Shown: one piece after another, positions 26,223-34,062 of the stretch
Position numbering within the stretch: position 1 is the stretch's first letter
Layout of the letters: the number at the start of each line of letters is the position of its first letter
Source: Sphingomonas sanguinis NBRC 13937
GTDB taxonomy: Bacteria > Pseudomonadota > Alphaproteobacteria > Sphingomonadales > Sphingomonadaceae
NCBI RefSeq assembly: GCF_001591005.1
Contig: NZ_BCTY01000011.1
Coordinates: 1-64,000, forward strand
Reading direction: 5' to 3'
Length of the DNA stretch: 64,000 nt
Translations under genes and position numbers: made by a program
The notes under the pieces: model-generated
Seen by the model: the letters and a program-made list of their open reading frames with translations, nothing else
Told to the model about the DNA's origin: nothing
Databases searched by the model: none

Positions 26223-28352
26223 GTGTTCAAGCCCGTTTTGCTGTCCGGCCTGTCGGCCACCGCGCTTGCCAGCCTGCTTGCCGCCCCCGCCACCGCCCAG
26301 ACCAATGCCCCCTCCGCCAACCGTGGCCGCGAGATCGTCGTGACCGCGCCCGTGCGGCAGTCGGAAACTGATGTGCTGGCGGGCACCTCGATCGTGACGG
26401 GTGACGAGCTGGAGCGCTCGATCCGCCCGACCATCGGCGAGACGCTGGCCCGCCAGCCGGGTGTGTCGGCGACGTCCTTCGGCCCGAACGCCTCGCGCCC
26501 GGTACTGCGCGGCTTCCAGGGCGAGCGTATCCGCGTGCTGTCCGACGGCATCGGTTCGATCGACGTGTCGAACACCAGCGTCGACCATGCCGTGGTCATC
26601 AACCCACTGCTCGCCGAGCGGGTCGAGGTGCTGCGTGGCCCCTCCGCGCTGCTGTTCGGATCGTCGGCGGTCGGCGGCGTGGTCAATGTCATCGACACGC
26701 GTATCCCGCGCTCGGTCCCCGAGAAGGGCTATCGCCTGTCGGGCATGGCCTCCTACGGCTCGGCCGCGAACGAGCGTTCGGTGGCGGGTGCGACGGACGT
26801 CGCGGTCGGCAAGCAGTTCGTGCTGCACGCCGATGGATCGTATCTGAAGACTGACGACCTGAAGATCGGCGGCTATGTCCTGTCGCCGCGCGCCCGTGCC
26901 GAAGCGCAAGCATCGGCGGCGCAGGCCCCGAACGATCCGCTCGATTTCGGTGCCATCGCGAACCTTCGCGGTCGCCTGCCCAACACCGCCAGCGAGACCT
27001 GGACGGCGGGCGTTGGCGGTGCGCTGATCACCGACACGGGCTCGTTGGGCATCGCCTATAGCCATTATGACAGCCTGTACGGCGTGCCGGTCCGCTACAC
27101 CCTGACGCCGGGCGGCGAGGAGCCGGAAGCGCCGCGCCTCAGCCTGGTCCAGAACCGACTCGACCTGCGCGGTGAGATCGAGACGGGCGGCGGCTTCCTC
27201 GACCGCATCCGCCTGCGCGCCGGGGCAGCCGAGTATCGCCATTTCGAGCTGGAGGAAAATGGCGACGTCGGCACGGCCTTCTACAACAAGGGCATCGAAA
27301 GCCGCCTGGAGCTGATCCAGGCCAATCACGGCGGCTGGCAGGGGGCCTCAGGCGTCCAGTTCTTCAACCGCGACTTCGACGTGCGCGGCGATGAGGCGTT
27401 CCTGCCGCGCAACAACACCGCGCAGATCGGCCTGTTCACCCTGCAGCAGCTGGATCGCGGTGCGTTCAAGATGGAGGCGGGTGCCCGTTACGAGCATACC
27501 TCGCTGACCGCACGTACGGCAGTCAGCGACGACCGCTTCTTCCGGGGCCAGCGCAGCTTCGACGCCTTTTCGGGCTCGATCGGCGCCAGCTATGGCTTCG
27601 CGCCCGACTGGCGGGCGGGCCTGAACCTGTCGCGCACTGAACGCGCGCCCTCGGCCGAAGAGCTGTTCGCCAACGGCCCGCACGCCGGGACGGAAGCCTA
27701 TGAGCTGGGCAACCCCAACTTCAAGAAGGAAGCCAGCTGGGGCATCGAGGCGACCGTGCACGGGCATGGCGACGGCTACAGCTTCGACGCCTCTGCCTAT
27801 TACAACCGCTTCTCCAACTATATCTATGACGCGCTGGTCCAGCAGGGTCCGTGCGAGGCCGCCGCGGCCCCCTCTGGTCGCGAGGTCGACCTGCCCTGTT
27901 TCACCTATAGCCAAGCCGATGCCCGCTATTACGGCATCGAGGCGGAGGGTTCGCTGCGCCTCGCGACGATCGGGAAATATGCGATCAATGCCGACCTGCT
28001 GGGCGATTACGTCCATGCCCAGATCATCGGCACCGGCCCCGCGCCGCGCATCCCGCCGCTGCGCCTGCTCGGCGGGCTGGAAGCGCAGTCCGACATGGTG
28101 AATGCGCGCGTCGAGGTAGAGCGCAGCTTCAAGCAGACCCGCGTGCTGGGCCTTGAGACGCCGACCGACGGCTTCACCCTGGTCAACGCCTCGGTGCAGC
28201 TCAAGCCGTGGGGCACGCTGAACCCGACGACGCTGACCCTGTCGGCCAACAACATCTTCGACGTCGATGCGCGCCGCCATGCCAGCGTGCTGAAGGATTT
28301 CGCTCCGCTCAGCGGACGCGACCTGCGCGCGACGCTCAGCTTCAAGCTCTGA
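26223..28352 (+). CDS. TonB-dependent receptor, ZnuD-like (zinc uptake)
   Basis: A 709-residue TonB-dependent receptor with a signal peptide ending at ATAQ, plug domain and barrel ending in LSFKL. The plug motifs RPVLRGFQGERIRVLSDGI, SVDHAVVINPLLAERVEVLRGP and SSAVGGVVNVIDTRIP are those of the ZnuD zinc-receptor family. The start codon is GTG at 26223, with GGGAGCCC upstream. A palindrome resembling a Zur box precedes it, and a strong terminator follows. Zinc as substrate is inference from family and operator. Confidence 0.87.
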   Translation: MFKPVLLSGLSATALASLLAAPATAQTNAPSANRGREIVVTAPVRQSETDVLAGTSIVTGDELERSIRPTIGETLARQPGVSATSFGPNASRPVLRGFQGERIRVLSDGIGSIDVSNTSVDHAVVINPLLAERVEVLRGPSALLFGSSAVGGVVNVIDTRIPRSVPEKGYRLSGMASYGSAANERSVAGATDVAVGKQFVLHADGSYLKTDDLKIGGYVLSPRARAEAQASAAQAPNDPLDFGAIANLRGRLPNTASETWTAGVGGALITDTGSLGIAYSHYDSLYGVPVRYTLTPGGEEPEAPRLSLVQNRLDLRGEIETGGGFLDRIRLRAGAAEYRHFELEENGDVGTAFYNKGIESRLELIQANHGGWQGASGVQFFNRDFDVRGDEAFLPRNNTAQIGLFTLQQLDRGAFKMEAGARYEHTSLTARTAVSDDRFFRGQRSFDAFSGSIGASYGFAPDWRAGLNLSRTERAPSAEELFANGPHAGTEAYELGNPNFKKEASWGIEATVHGHGDGYSFDASAYYNRFSNYIYDALVQQGPCEAAAAPSGREVDLPCFTYSQADARYYGIEAEGSLRLATIGKYAINADLLGDYVHAQIIGTGPAPRIPPLRLLGGLEAQSDMVNARVEVERSFKQTRVLGLETPTDGFTLVNASVQLKPWGTLNPTTLTLSANNIFDVDARRHASVLKDFAPLSGRDLRATLSFKL

Positions 28353-28378
28353 CGCCCCCTCGAGCGTTGAGACCTCAG

Positions 28379-28411
28379 GCCCTTCCCGCTTCGGCGGGAG
28401 GGGCTTTTTTT
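28379..28411 (+). terminator. Rho-independent terminator after the ZnuD-like receptor
   Basis: An 11-bp stem (GCCCTTCCCGC, TTCG loop, GCGGGAGGGGC, one G-U pair) is followed by seven T residues, 26 bases after the stop. The stem sequence resembles the GC-rich dispersed palindromes of this genome, which may have supplied it. Confidence 0.92.
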
Positions 28412-28496
28412 GCGGCATCGCCGGTGAGGGCGCTCGACCGCACCAATGCCGGGTCGGTAGCCCGCCGCCCCCGCATCGGCTAAGCCCTTCCTTCCG

Positions 28497-29051
28497 ATGA
28501 CCAGCTTGACCGTCAACAACCAACCCGTCCGCTATCGCCTGCCCCGGGACACGCCCCTGCTCTGGGCGCTACGCGATGCGTCGAACCTGACCGGCACCAA
28601 ATATGGCTGCGGCACGGGCGATTGCGGCGCGTGCACGGTCGATATCGATGGCCGTGCGGTGCGCAGCTGCCAAGTGCCGATCGGCCGGATCGAGGGCAGC
28701 GTGGTCACCACGATCGAGGGGCTGTCCCGCGACCGCTCGCACCCCGTCCAACAGGCCTTTCTGGCCGCCAATGTCGGCCAGTGCGGTTACTGCATCCCCG
28801 GCATGGTGATGGCCGCCGCCGCGCTGATCCACCGCAATCCCGATCCGTCCGAAGAGCTGATCCGGGCGAGCATCACCAATTTGTGCCGCTGCGGCATCTA
28901 TCCCCGCCTGATCGAGGCGATTCAGCATGCCGCCCGCGCCGCGCGGGGCGAGGAAACCATCCCGGCCGCCCCCCTGCCCGGCACCGAACCGGCAGACGCG
29001 GCGCGCGCGGTGCCTGCCCTGGTTCCGGGGGCGATGCCACAAGAGCCATGA
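28497..29051 (+). CDS. (2Fe-2S)-binding protein, isoquinoline 1-oxidoreductase alpha-subunit type
   Basis: A 184-residue electron-transfer subunit of the xanthine oxidase family. The plant-type 2Fe-2S domain has GCGTGDCGACTVDIDG and the fourth Cys in RSCQVP. The second helical 2Fe-2S domain has GQCGYCIPGMVMAAAAL and NLCRCGIY. A Pro/Ala tail of about 35 residues follows. These subunits normally work with a large molybdopterin subunit and often a CoxG or XdhC helper, but none is adjacent here. The partner may be elsewhere, or the gene may be an orphan. Confidence 0.92.
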   Translation: MTSLTVNNQPVRYRLPRDTPLLWALRDASNLTGTKYGCGTGDCGACTVDIDGRAVRSCQVPIGRIEGSVVTTIEGLSRDRSHPVQQAFLAANVGQCGYCIPGMVMAAAALIHRNPDPSEELIRASITNLCRCGIYPRLIEAIQHAARAARGEETIPAAPLPGTEPADAARAVPALVPGAMPQEP

Positions 29052-29128
29052 CACCGCCCGCTCCGCGAAAAGCCAGTCTTAACGGGATGTCCATGCGAGC
29101 CTGTTAGCGTCCCGCCGCGAACAGAAGG

Positions 29129-29572
29129 ATGGGAGGCCGAAGCACGGTGCGGAAACGGATCGAGAAGCTCATCGAACAGCATCGCGACGTCAGGTCCGCC
29201 GCCGCCCGCCTTACCGCCCTGTTCGACCTGCCTTATCAGGACGCCGAACCGCATCTCTATGCCGCACGGGCCGATATCGGCCGCCGGGTCATGCGCTGCC
29301 TGAAATTTCAGGACGAGGTGGTTCTGGCACCGCTGCACGAGCGCGGCTTGCTATCCCGCATTCCCTGCAGCGCGTCGATCGAATCGCGAACCCGCGAGCT
29401 CCGGCTGCTCTACTCCGCCCATATCGTCGATTGGACGGCGGGTGCGATCGCCAAGGACTGGCCGGGCTATATCGCGTCCGCGAAGCGGTTGAACGTGCTT
29501 CTCCACGAACTCACCGCCTTGAAGGAGACGCAACTATATCCCGAGGCGATCCGATTGCTGGACCGAGCTTGA
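29129..29572 (+). CDS. Small helical protein, hemerythrin-like (tentative)
   Basis: A protein of 141-147 residues, predicted almost entirely helical. Spaced histidines and acidic residues (EQHRDV near the start, PLHERG, YSAHIVDW, LLHELTALKETQLYP) suggest a hemerythrin-like four-helix bundle. Not all metal ligands can be assigned, so the call is tentative. The true start may be the GTG at 29147, because the ATG at 29129 overlaps a GGGAGG ribosome-binding site. No operon partner. Confidence 0.5.
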   Translation: MGGRSTVRKRIEKLIEQHRDVRSAAARLTALFDLPYQDAEPHLYAARADIGRRVMRCLKFQDEVVLAPLHERGLLSRIPCSASIESRTRELRLLYSAHIVDWTAGAIAKDWPGYIASAKRLNVLLHELTALKETQLYPEAIRLLDRA

Positions 29573-29715
29573 CGGGCCTTGCCACCCTTGCCGCTTTTCA
29601 TGCCAATTCTTTCACGATGCTGACAGGTGGGTTCAGCAACCGCTCAACGCTGAGGTGGCAGGGTTCATCCCATGATCGGGCTCGGCTCGTGCGCCGACAC
29701 ATGGGGTAAGGCAAG

Positions 29716-30687
29716 ATGAACAGGCGTTGGATGGCGGCTCTGCTGGCGGCGACGACGATGGTGGCGGGCGTGAGCCCGGCGATAGTCCGCGCGCAGGACC
29801 TGCGGATGAACGAAGGCCCGCGCGGTGGCCCCGGCGGTGGTCCGCAGCGCGGTGGACCGGGCGGCCCGGCCGGTCGCGTCGAACGCAGCGAGGGGCGACC
29901 GATCTTCAACGATCGCGCGGCTTTCCCGGAGAATCGGCCCGCCTTCCGCCCGGACCATCCCGAGGCACCGCGTCCGCCCGCCCCCCAGCGAGCTCCCGAA
30001 CCGGGCCCTCGCAATGATCGCTGGCGCGACCGGCCAGAGCCGTCCCCCGCTCCCCTGCCGGGCGAGGAACGCGCATGGGGCAATCGCGGCGGCGGCTGGC
30101 GCGACCGGCCGCAACCAGGCCCTCAGCCCGCGCCGATGCCGCGCCCCGATCCGGTCGGTCCAAGCGGCGTCCGGGTCGATCGGCCAGGCCACGGTCCCGG
30201 TGACTGGCGGAACGACCGCCGTGCGCAGTGGCAGGAGCAGCAGCGCCGCGACGACCGCTGGCGCGACGACGAACGACGCCAGCGCGAGGACCGCGATCGG
30301 TGGCGGCGCAACTATGGCGACTGGCGCGACCATAATGACCAGTCCTATGGCTTTGCCGAGCGGCGCGCCTGGGCCGATCAGTGGAATCGCGGCTGGCGGC
30401 GTGACCGGCGCTATGACTGGCTGGGCTGGCGCTCGCTGAACCGGGGCGCCTATCACCTGCCCCGCTATTACGCCCCCTATGGCGGCTATGGCTATCAGCG
30501 CTTCTCCAGCGGCGTGATTCTGGAGCCGATGTTCTTCGACCAGAATTACTGGCTGGGCGATCCCTATGCCTATCGCCTGCCGCCCGCCTACGGTTCGTAT
30601 CGCTGGGTACGCTATTATAATGACGCGATCCTGGTCGACCTGCGCAGCGGGCTGGTCGTCGACGTGGTGTACGACATCTTCTGGTGA
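29716..30687 (+). CDS. RcnB-family periplasmic protein with long Pro/Arg/Gly-rich region
   Basis: A 323-residue exported protein. A signal peptide ends near IVRAQD. A low-complexity region of about 190 residues rich in Pro, Arg, Gly, Asp and Trp follows (many WRDR and DDRWRD repeats). The C-terminal RcnB domain is YDWLGWRSLNRGAYHLPRYY, YGYQRFSSGVILEPMFF and YRWVRYYNDAILVDLRSG. RcnB proteins are linked to nickel/cobalt homeostasis in E. coli, but in sphingomonads they are abundant and mostly uncharacterised. A strong hairpin follows the stop. Confidence 0.85.
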   Translation: MNRRWMAALLAATTMVAGVSPAIVRAQDLRMNEGPRGGPGGGPQRGGPGGPAGRVERSEGRPIFNDRAAFPENRPAFRPDHPEAPRPPAPQRAPEPGPRNDRWRDRPEPSPAPLPGEERAWGNRGGGWRDRPQPGPQPAPMPRPDPVGPSGVRVDRPGHGPGDWRNDRRAQWQEQQRRDDRWRDDERRQREDRDRWRRNYGDWRDHNDQSYGFAERRAWADQWNRGWRRDRRYDWLGWRSLNRGAYHLPRYYAPYGGYGYQRFSSGVILEPMFFDQNYWLGDPYAYRLPPAYGSYRWVRYYNDAILVDLRSGLVVDVVYDIFW

Positions 30688-30694
30688 TGCGGGC

Positions 30695-30720
30695 GGGAGG
30701 GAGCGCGGCGGCTCCCTCCC
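30695..30720 (+). terminator. Hairpin terminator after the RcnB-like gene
   Basis: A perfect 10-bp stem (GGGAGGGAGC / GCTCCCTCCC, 6-nt loop) begins 8 bases after the stop and is followed by CCCTTGTCTTT, a weak T-run. Confidence 0.65.
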
Positions 30721-30758
30721 CCCTTGTCTTTATGGCACGGGCGTCGCAAATCGAGGGC

Positions 30759-31454
30759 ATGTCGTTCTTCTCGAGGAAGCCGAAGGGCAACCCCGCCACC
30801 TCCCCCGTCCGCGCGCGCTTCGGCGTCACCGTCGCGCAAGCGCTCGACGCGAATTCCGCCGTCACCCGCGTGACGACCGATACGGCGCAAATCTACTATC
30901 AGGCGGACTTCCTGACCGGGGGCCAGTGCGACAAGCTGATGGCGATGATCGACGCCAACCGCCGCCCGTCCACCCTGTTGTCGGACCGGCCGGACTATGG
31001 CTTTCGCACGTCGGAGAGCTGCGACATGGCGCGCTGGTCCCCCGATGTGCAGCCTATCGACGAATCGATCGCCGCGCTGCTCGGCATCGCCCCCGAACAG
31101 GGCGAGACGATGCAGGGCCAGCGTTATGCCCCCGGCCAGCAGTTCCGCGCCCATCACGACTATTTCCATGAGAGCGAAAGCTATTGGGAAAAGGTGCGCG
31201 TCCATGGCGGACAGCGGACCTGGACCGCGATGATCTACCTCAACGATGTGGCCGAAGGCGGCGCGACCTGGTTCCCGCAGGCGGGCATCCGGGTCGCCCC
31301 GCGCCGCGGCCTGCTGCTCGCCTGGAACAATATGAAGCTCGACGGCAGCCCGAACGAGATGACCCTGCACGAAGGGATGCCGGTGGTCGAGGGCACCAAA
31401 TATGTCATCACCAAATGGTTTCGCGAGGGCAACTGGGTCAACCACGCGAGCTAA
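30759..31454 (+). CDS. Prolyl 4-hydroxylase-like 2OG-Fe(II) oxygenase
   Basis: A 231-residue 2-oxoglutarate/Fe(II) dioxygenase of the P4Hc type. The metal ligands are the H-x-D in FRAHHDYF and the distal histidine in TLHEGMPV. The 2-oxoglutarate-binding lysine is in KYVITKWFRE. RTWTAMIYLNDVAEGGATWF is the family core strand. I chose ATG 30759 (GAGGG upstream); ATG 30732 is possible. The substrate, protein proline or other, is unknown. It stands alone between the RcnB-like gene and recJ. Confidence 0.88.
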   Translation: MSFFSRKPKGNPATSPVRARFGVTVAQALDANSAVTRVTTDTAQIYYQADFLTGGQCDKLMAMIDANRRPSTLLSDRPDYGFRTSESCDMARWSPDVQPIDESIAALLGIAPEQGETMQGQRYAPGQQFRAHHDYFHESESYWEKVRVHGGQRTWTAMIYLNDVAEGGATWFPQAGIRVAPRRGLLLAWNNMKLDGSPNEMTLHEGMPVVEGTKYVITKWFREGNWVNHAS

Positions 31455-31529
31455 CCGCCCGCTCTTGTCGCGACTCCCGCGCCCGTGGCATGGCGTTCGC
31501 GTGACGTTCTCTTCCCCGATGATCCGCCC

Positions 31530-33284
31530 ATGACCGATGTTCTTGGCATCGCCCAGTCGATCCTGGGCCAACCCTGGCGCTGGCGGGCGCTGGCCGCCGA
31601 TGCGCGCGACGGCCTGGGCCATGACGATCTGGTCGCGCAGCTGCTGCTCGCGCGCGGCTGTCCGCCCGATGCGGTCGAGGCGCACCGCGCGCCCTCGATC
31701 CGGGGCTTCATGCCCGATCCCTCGATCTTCCGCGATATGGACCGCGCCGCCACCCGCCTGGCCGACGCCGTGATCGCGGGTGAGGCGGTGGCGATCTTCG
31801 GCGATTACGATGTCGACGGCGCGACCTCGGCCGCGTTGATGGTTCGCCTGCTCCGCGACCTGGGCCTGAACCCCCGCCCCTATATTCCCGACCGCATGAC
31901 CGAGGGTTACGGCCCGACCGAGGGAGCTCTGCTCCTGCTCCAGGCCGAGGGCGCGAACCTGATCGTCACCGTCGATTGCGGCGCGCAGGCCTTCGAGCCG
32001 CTGGCGGCGGCGCAAGGCGCAGGGATCGAGGTCCTGGTCGTCGACCACCACAAATGCGCGACCGAACTGCCCCGCGCCCATGCCGTGGTGAACCCCAACC
32101 GGCTGGACGAGACGGAAGGTGCCGCGCACGGCCATCTGGCGGCGGTCGGCGTCTGTTTCCTGCTCGGTGCCGCGCTCATACGCACGCTGCGCACGCGCGG
32201 TTTCTTTGCGGACCGGGCCGAACCCCGTCTGCTCGACCTGCTCGACCTGGTGGCGCTCGGCACCGTCGCCGACGTGGCACCCCTGAAGGGCCTGAACCGC
32301 GCCTTCGTGGCCCAGGGCCTGAAGGTCATGGCGCAGCGGCGCAATATCGGCCTGTCCGCCCTGGCCGAGGCCGCGCGCCTGACCCGCGCCCCGACCTGCT
32401 CCGACCTCGGCTTCGCGCTGGGGCCGCGCATCAATGCGGGCGGCCGCGTCGGGCGCGCCGATCTGGGCGTCCGGTTGCTCACCACCGACGATCCGGCCGA
32501 AGCCCGCGCCATCGCCGAGGAGCTGAACCATTTCAACGACGAACGTCGCGCCATCGAAGCGGGCGTACAGGCGACAGCGGAAACCACCGTCGACCGCAGC
32601 CGCCAGGTCGCGGTCGTCTCGGGCGAAGGCTGGCATCCCGGCGTCATCGGCATCGTCGCCGGACGACTGAAGGAAAAGCTCGACCGCCCCGCCATCGTCA
32701 TCGCAGTCGACGAACATGGGCTGGGCAAGGGCTCGGGCCGCTCGATCGCGGGTGTCGACCTGGGCGCGGCGATCCTGGCCGCCAAGGAGCATGGTCTGCT
32801 GATCGCGGGCGGCGGCCATGCCATGGCGGCGGGCCTGACGGTCGAGGCGCACCGCATCACCGAACTCGCCGATTTCTTGGAGGAGCGGCTGGCCGACGCC
32901 GTTGTCCGCGCCAGCGCCGGTCGCGCGCTGCTGGTCGATGCCGTCCTCGCCCCCGGCGGTGTGAACCCCGCCCTGGTCGGTGCGATGGACGCCGGCGGCC
33001 CGTACGGCATGGGCTGGCCCGCCCCGCGTATCGCCGCCGGGCCGTTTCGCGTCATCCGCGCCGATCTGGTCGGCACCCATCATGTCCGCGCGATCGTCGC
33101 GGGCGCGGACGGGCGCAGCCTGAAGGCTATGGCCTTCCGCCAGGCCGACACGGCCCTGGGCCAGGCGCTGCTGGGCGCCGGGAGCACCCGCCGTCTATGG
33201 CTGGCGGGCCGCGCCAAAGTGGACGACTGGTCCGGCCGCGACGTCGCCGAACTCCATGTCGAAGACGCCGCCTGGGCCGATTGA
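31530..33284 (+). CDS. recJ: Single-stranded-DNA-specific exonuclease RecJ
   Basis: A 584-residue DHH-superfamily 5'-3' exonuclease acting in recombination and mismatch repair. Motifs are FGDYDVDGATSAAL (motif I), IVTVDCGAQA (motif II), VVDHHKC (the DHH), and LGTVADVAPL (motif IV). The DHHA1 domain has GEGWHPGVIGIVAGRLKE and GGGHAMAAGLTVE. Start at 31530 begins the conserved N-terminus (LGIAQSILGQPWRWR); the ribosome-binding site is weak. Length is typical. Confidence 0.97.
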   Translation: MTDVLGIAQSILGQPWRWRALAADARDGLGHDDLVAQLLLARGCPPDAVEAHRAPSIRGFMPDPSIFRDMDRAATRLADAVIAGEAVAIFGDYDVDGATSAALMVRLLRDLGLNPRPYIPDRMTEGYGPTEGALLLLQAEGANLIVTVDCGAQAFEPLAAAQGAGIEVLVVDHHKCATELPRAHAVVNPNRLDETEGAAHGHLAAVGVCFLLGAALIRTLRTRGFFADRAEPRLLDLLDLVALGTVADVAPLKGLNRAFVAQGLKVMAQRRNIGLSALAEAARLTRAPTCSDLGFALGPRINAGGRVGRADLGVRLLTTDDPAEARAIAEELNHFNDERRAIEAGVQATAETTVDRSRQVAVVSGEGWHPGVIGIVAGRLKEKLDRPAIVIAVDEHGLGKGSGRSIAGVDLGAAILAAKEHGLLIAGGGHAMAAGLTVEAHRITELADFLEERLADAVVRASAGRALLVDAVLAPGGVNPALVGAMDAGGPYGMGWPAPRIAAGPFRVIRADLVGTHHVRAIVAGADGRSLKAMAFRQADTALGQALLGAGSTRRLWLAGRAKVDDWSGRDVAELHVEDAAWAD

Positions 33285-33352
33285 AACACGAATGAAAAAA
33301 GCCCTTGACCCCATCCACCCCCTCCCTTAGAGGCCCCTCCACGCCACCCGAT

Positions 33353-33427
33353 GGCCCCTTCGTCTAGCGGTTAGGACGCGGCCCTTTCACGGCTGAAACA
33401 CGGGTTCGATTCCCGTAGGGGTCACCA
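33353..33427 (+). tRNA. tRNA-Glu (anticodon UUC)
   Basis: A 75-nt tRNA with CCA encoded. The acceptor stem GGCCCCT pairs with AGGGGTC, the anticodon loop is CTTTCAC (anticodon TTC), and the T-arm is CGGG-TTCGATT-CCCG. A TTGACC-N17-TAGAGG promoter-like pair lies just upstream. A decayed integrase begins 33 bases after its 3' end, so this tRNA is the likely attachment site of an integrated element. Confidence 0.97.
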
Positions 33428-33459
33428 TTGGTGGAAATCAGCCATTCTCGGCTGTCGCA

Positions 33460-34062
33460 TTAGCGATTTTTACCCCCGACAAACCTATGACTTTGCCTCC
33501 GGTCGGCCGCGCCACGGGCGACTATGAGCGCGCGCGTGCGCTTACCATAGTGGCGGACGATCTCGGGCGACATGCCCAAGATTGAGCCAACTTCACTATC
33601 GTTCAGCCCCGTCTCGAGCAGGTAGCAACAGGCGTTCTTGCGCAGGCCATGGAACGTGAAGGTTGCGCCCTCCTTAATCGTCTAGCGCGCGATCAGATCC
33701 TCCAGCACTTCGCGTACCGGTTCCTTGTCCATCAGCTTGCGCAAGCGCTCTTGAATGGCGGCGGTCGTCTTGAACGGCGCGCCGGTGCGCTCATACAGTA
33801 GCGTCACGGACTTTTTCGGCAGTTTGGCCAGTTCCTCAATCCATAAAAAGTGCATCGGCACCGCCACGTCCTTCGTCACGCCGCCCTTGCGAATCTTTTC
33901 CTGGGTGAATTCCATGATCCCGGCCGTGATCCAGCCATATTGCATGCGAATGCAATCGCCGATCCGCTGTCCGGAGCAAAGCTCGGTGATGATTGCCAGC
34001 CTGGTCATCGGCGTCGCCTCGTCCAAGCAAATGCGGAGCAGGTCGACCGGCCAACTTAACTT
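33460..34062 (-). pseudogene. Tyrosine recombinase (phage/island integrase) remnant
   Basis: On the minus strand, an integrase C-terminal half can be read. It starts KLSWPVDLLRICLDEATP, carries the box I arginine in ELCSGQRIGDCIRM, then meets an in-frame amber TAG (33682-33684). Beyond the stop the same frame continues with FHGLRKNACCYLLETGL (box II His and Arg), SEVGSILGMSPEIVRHYGKR (nucleophile tyrosine) and ends at 33460. The N-terminal half is missing: the frame runs into the 3' end of the efflux gene. So the gene is both truncated and interrupted, and cannot make a full recombinase. Its place beside tRNA-Glu marks an integration site. Confidence 0.85.
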
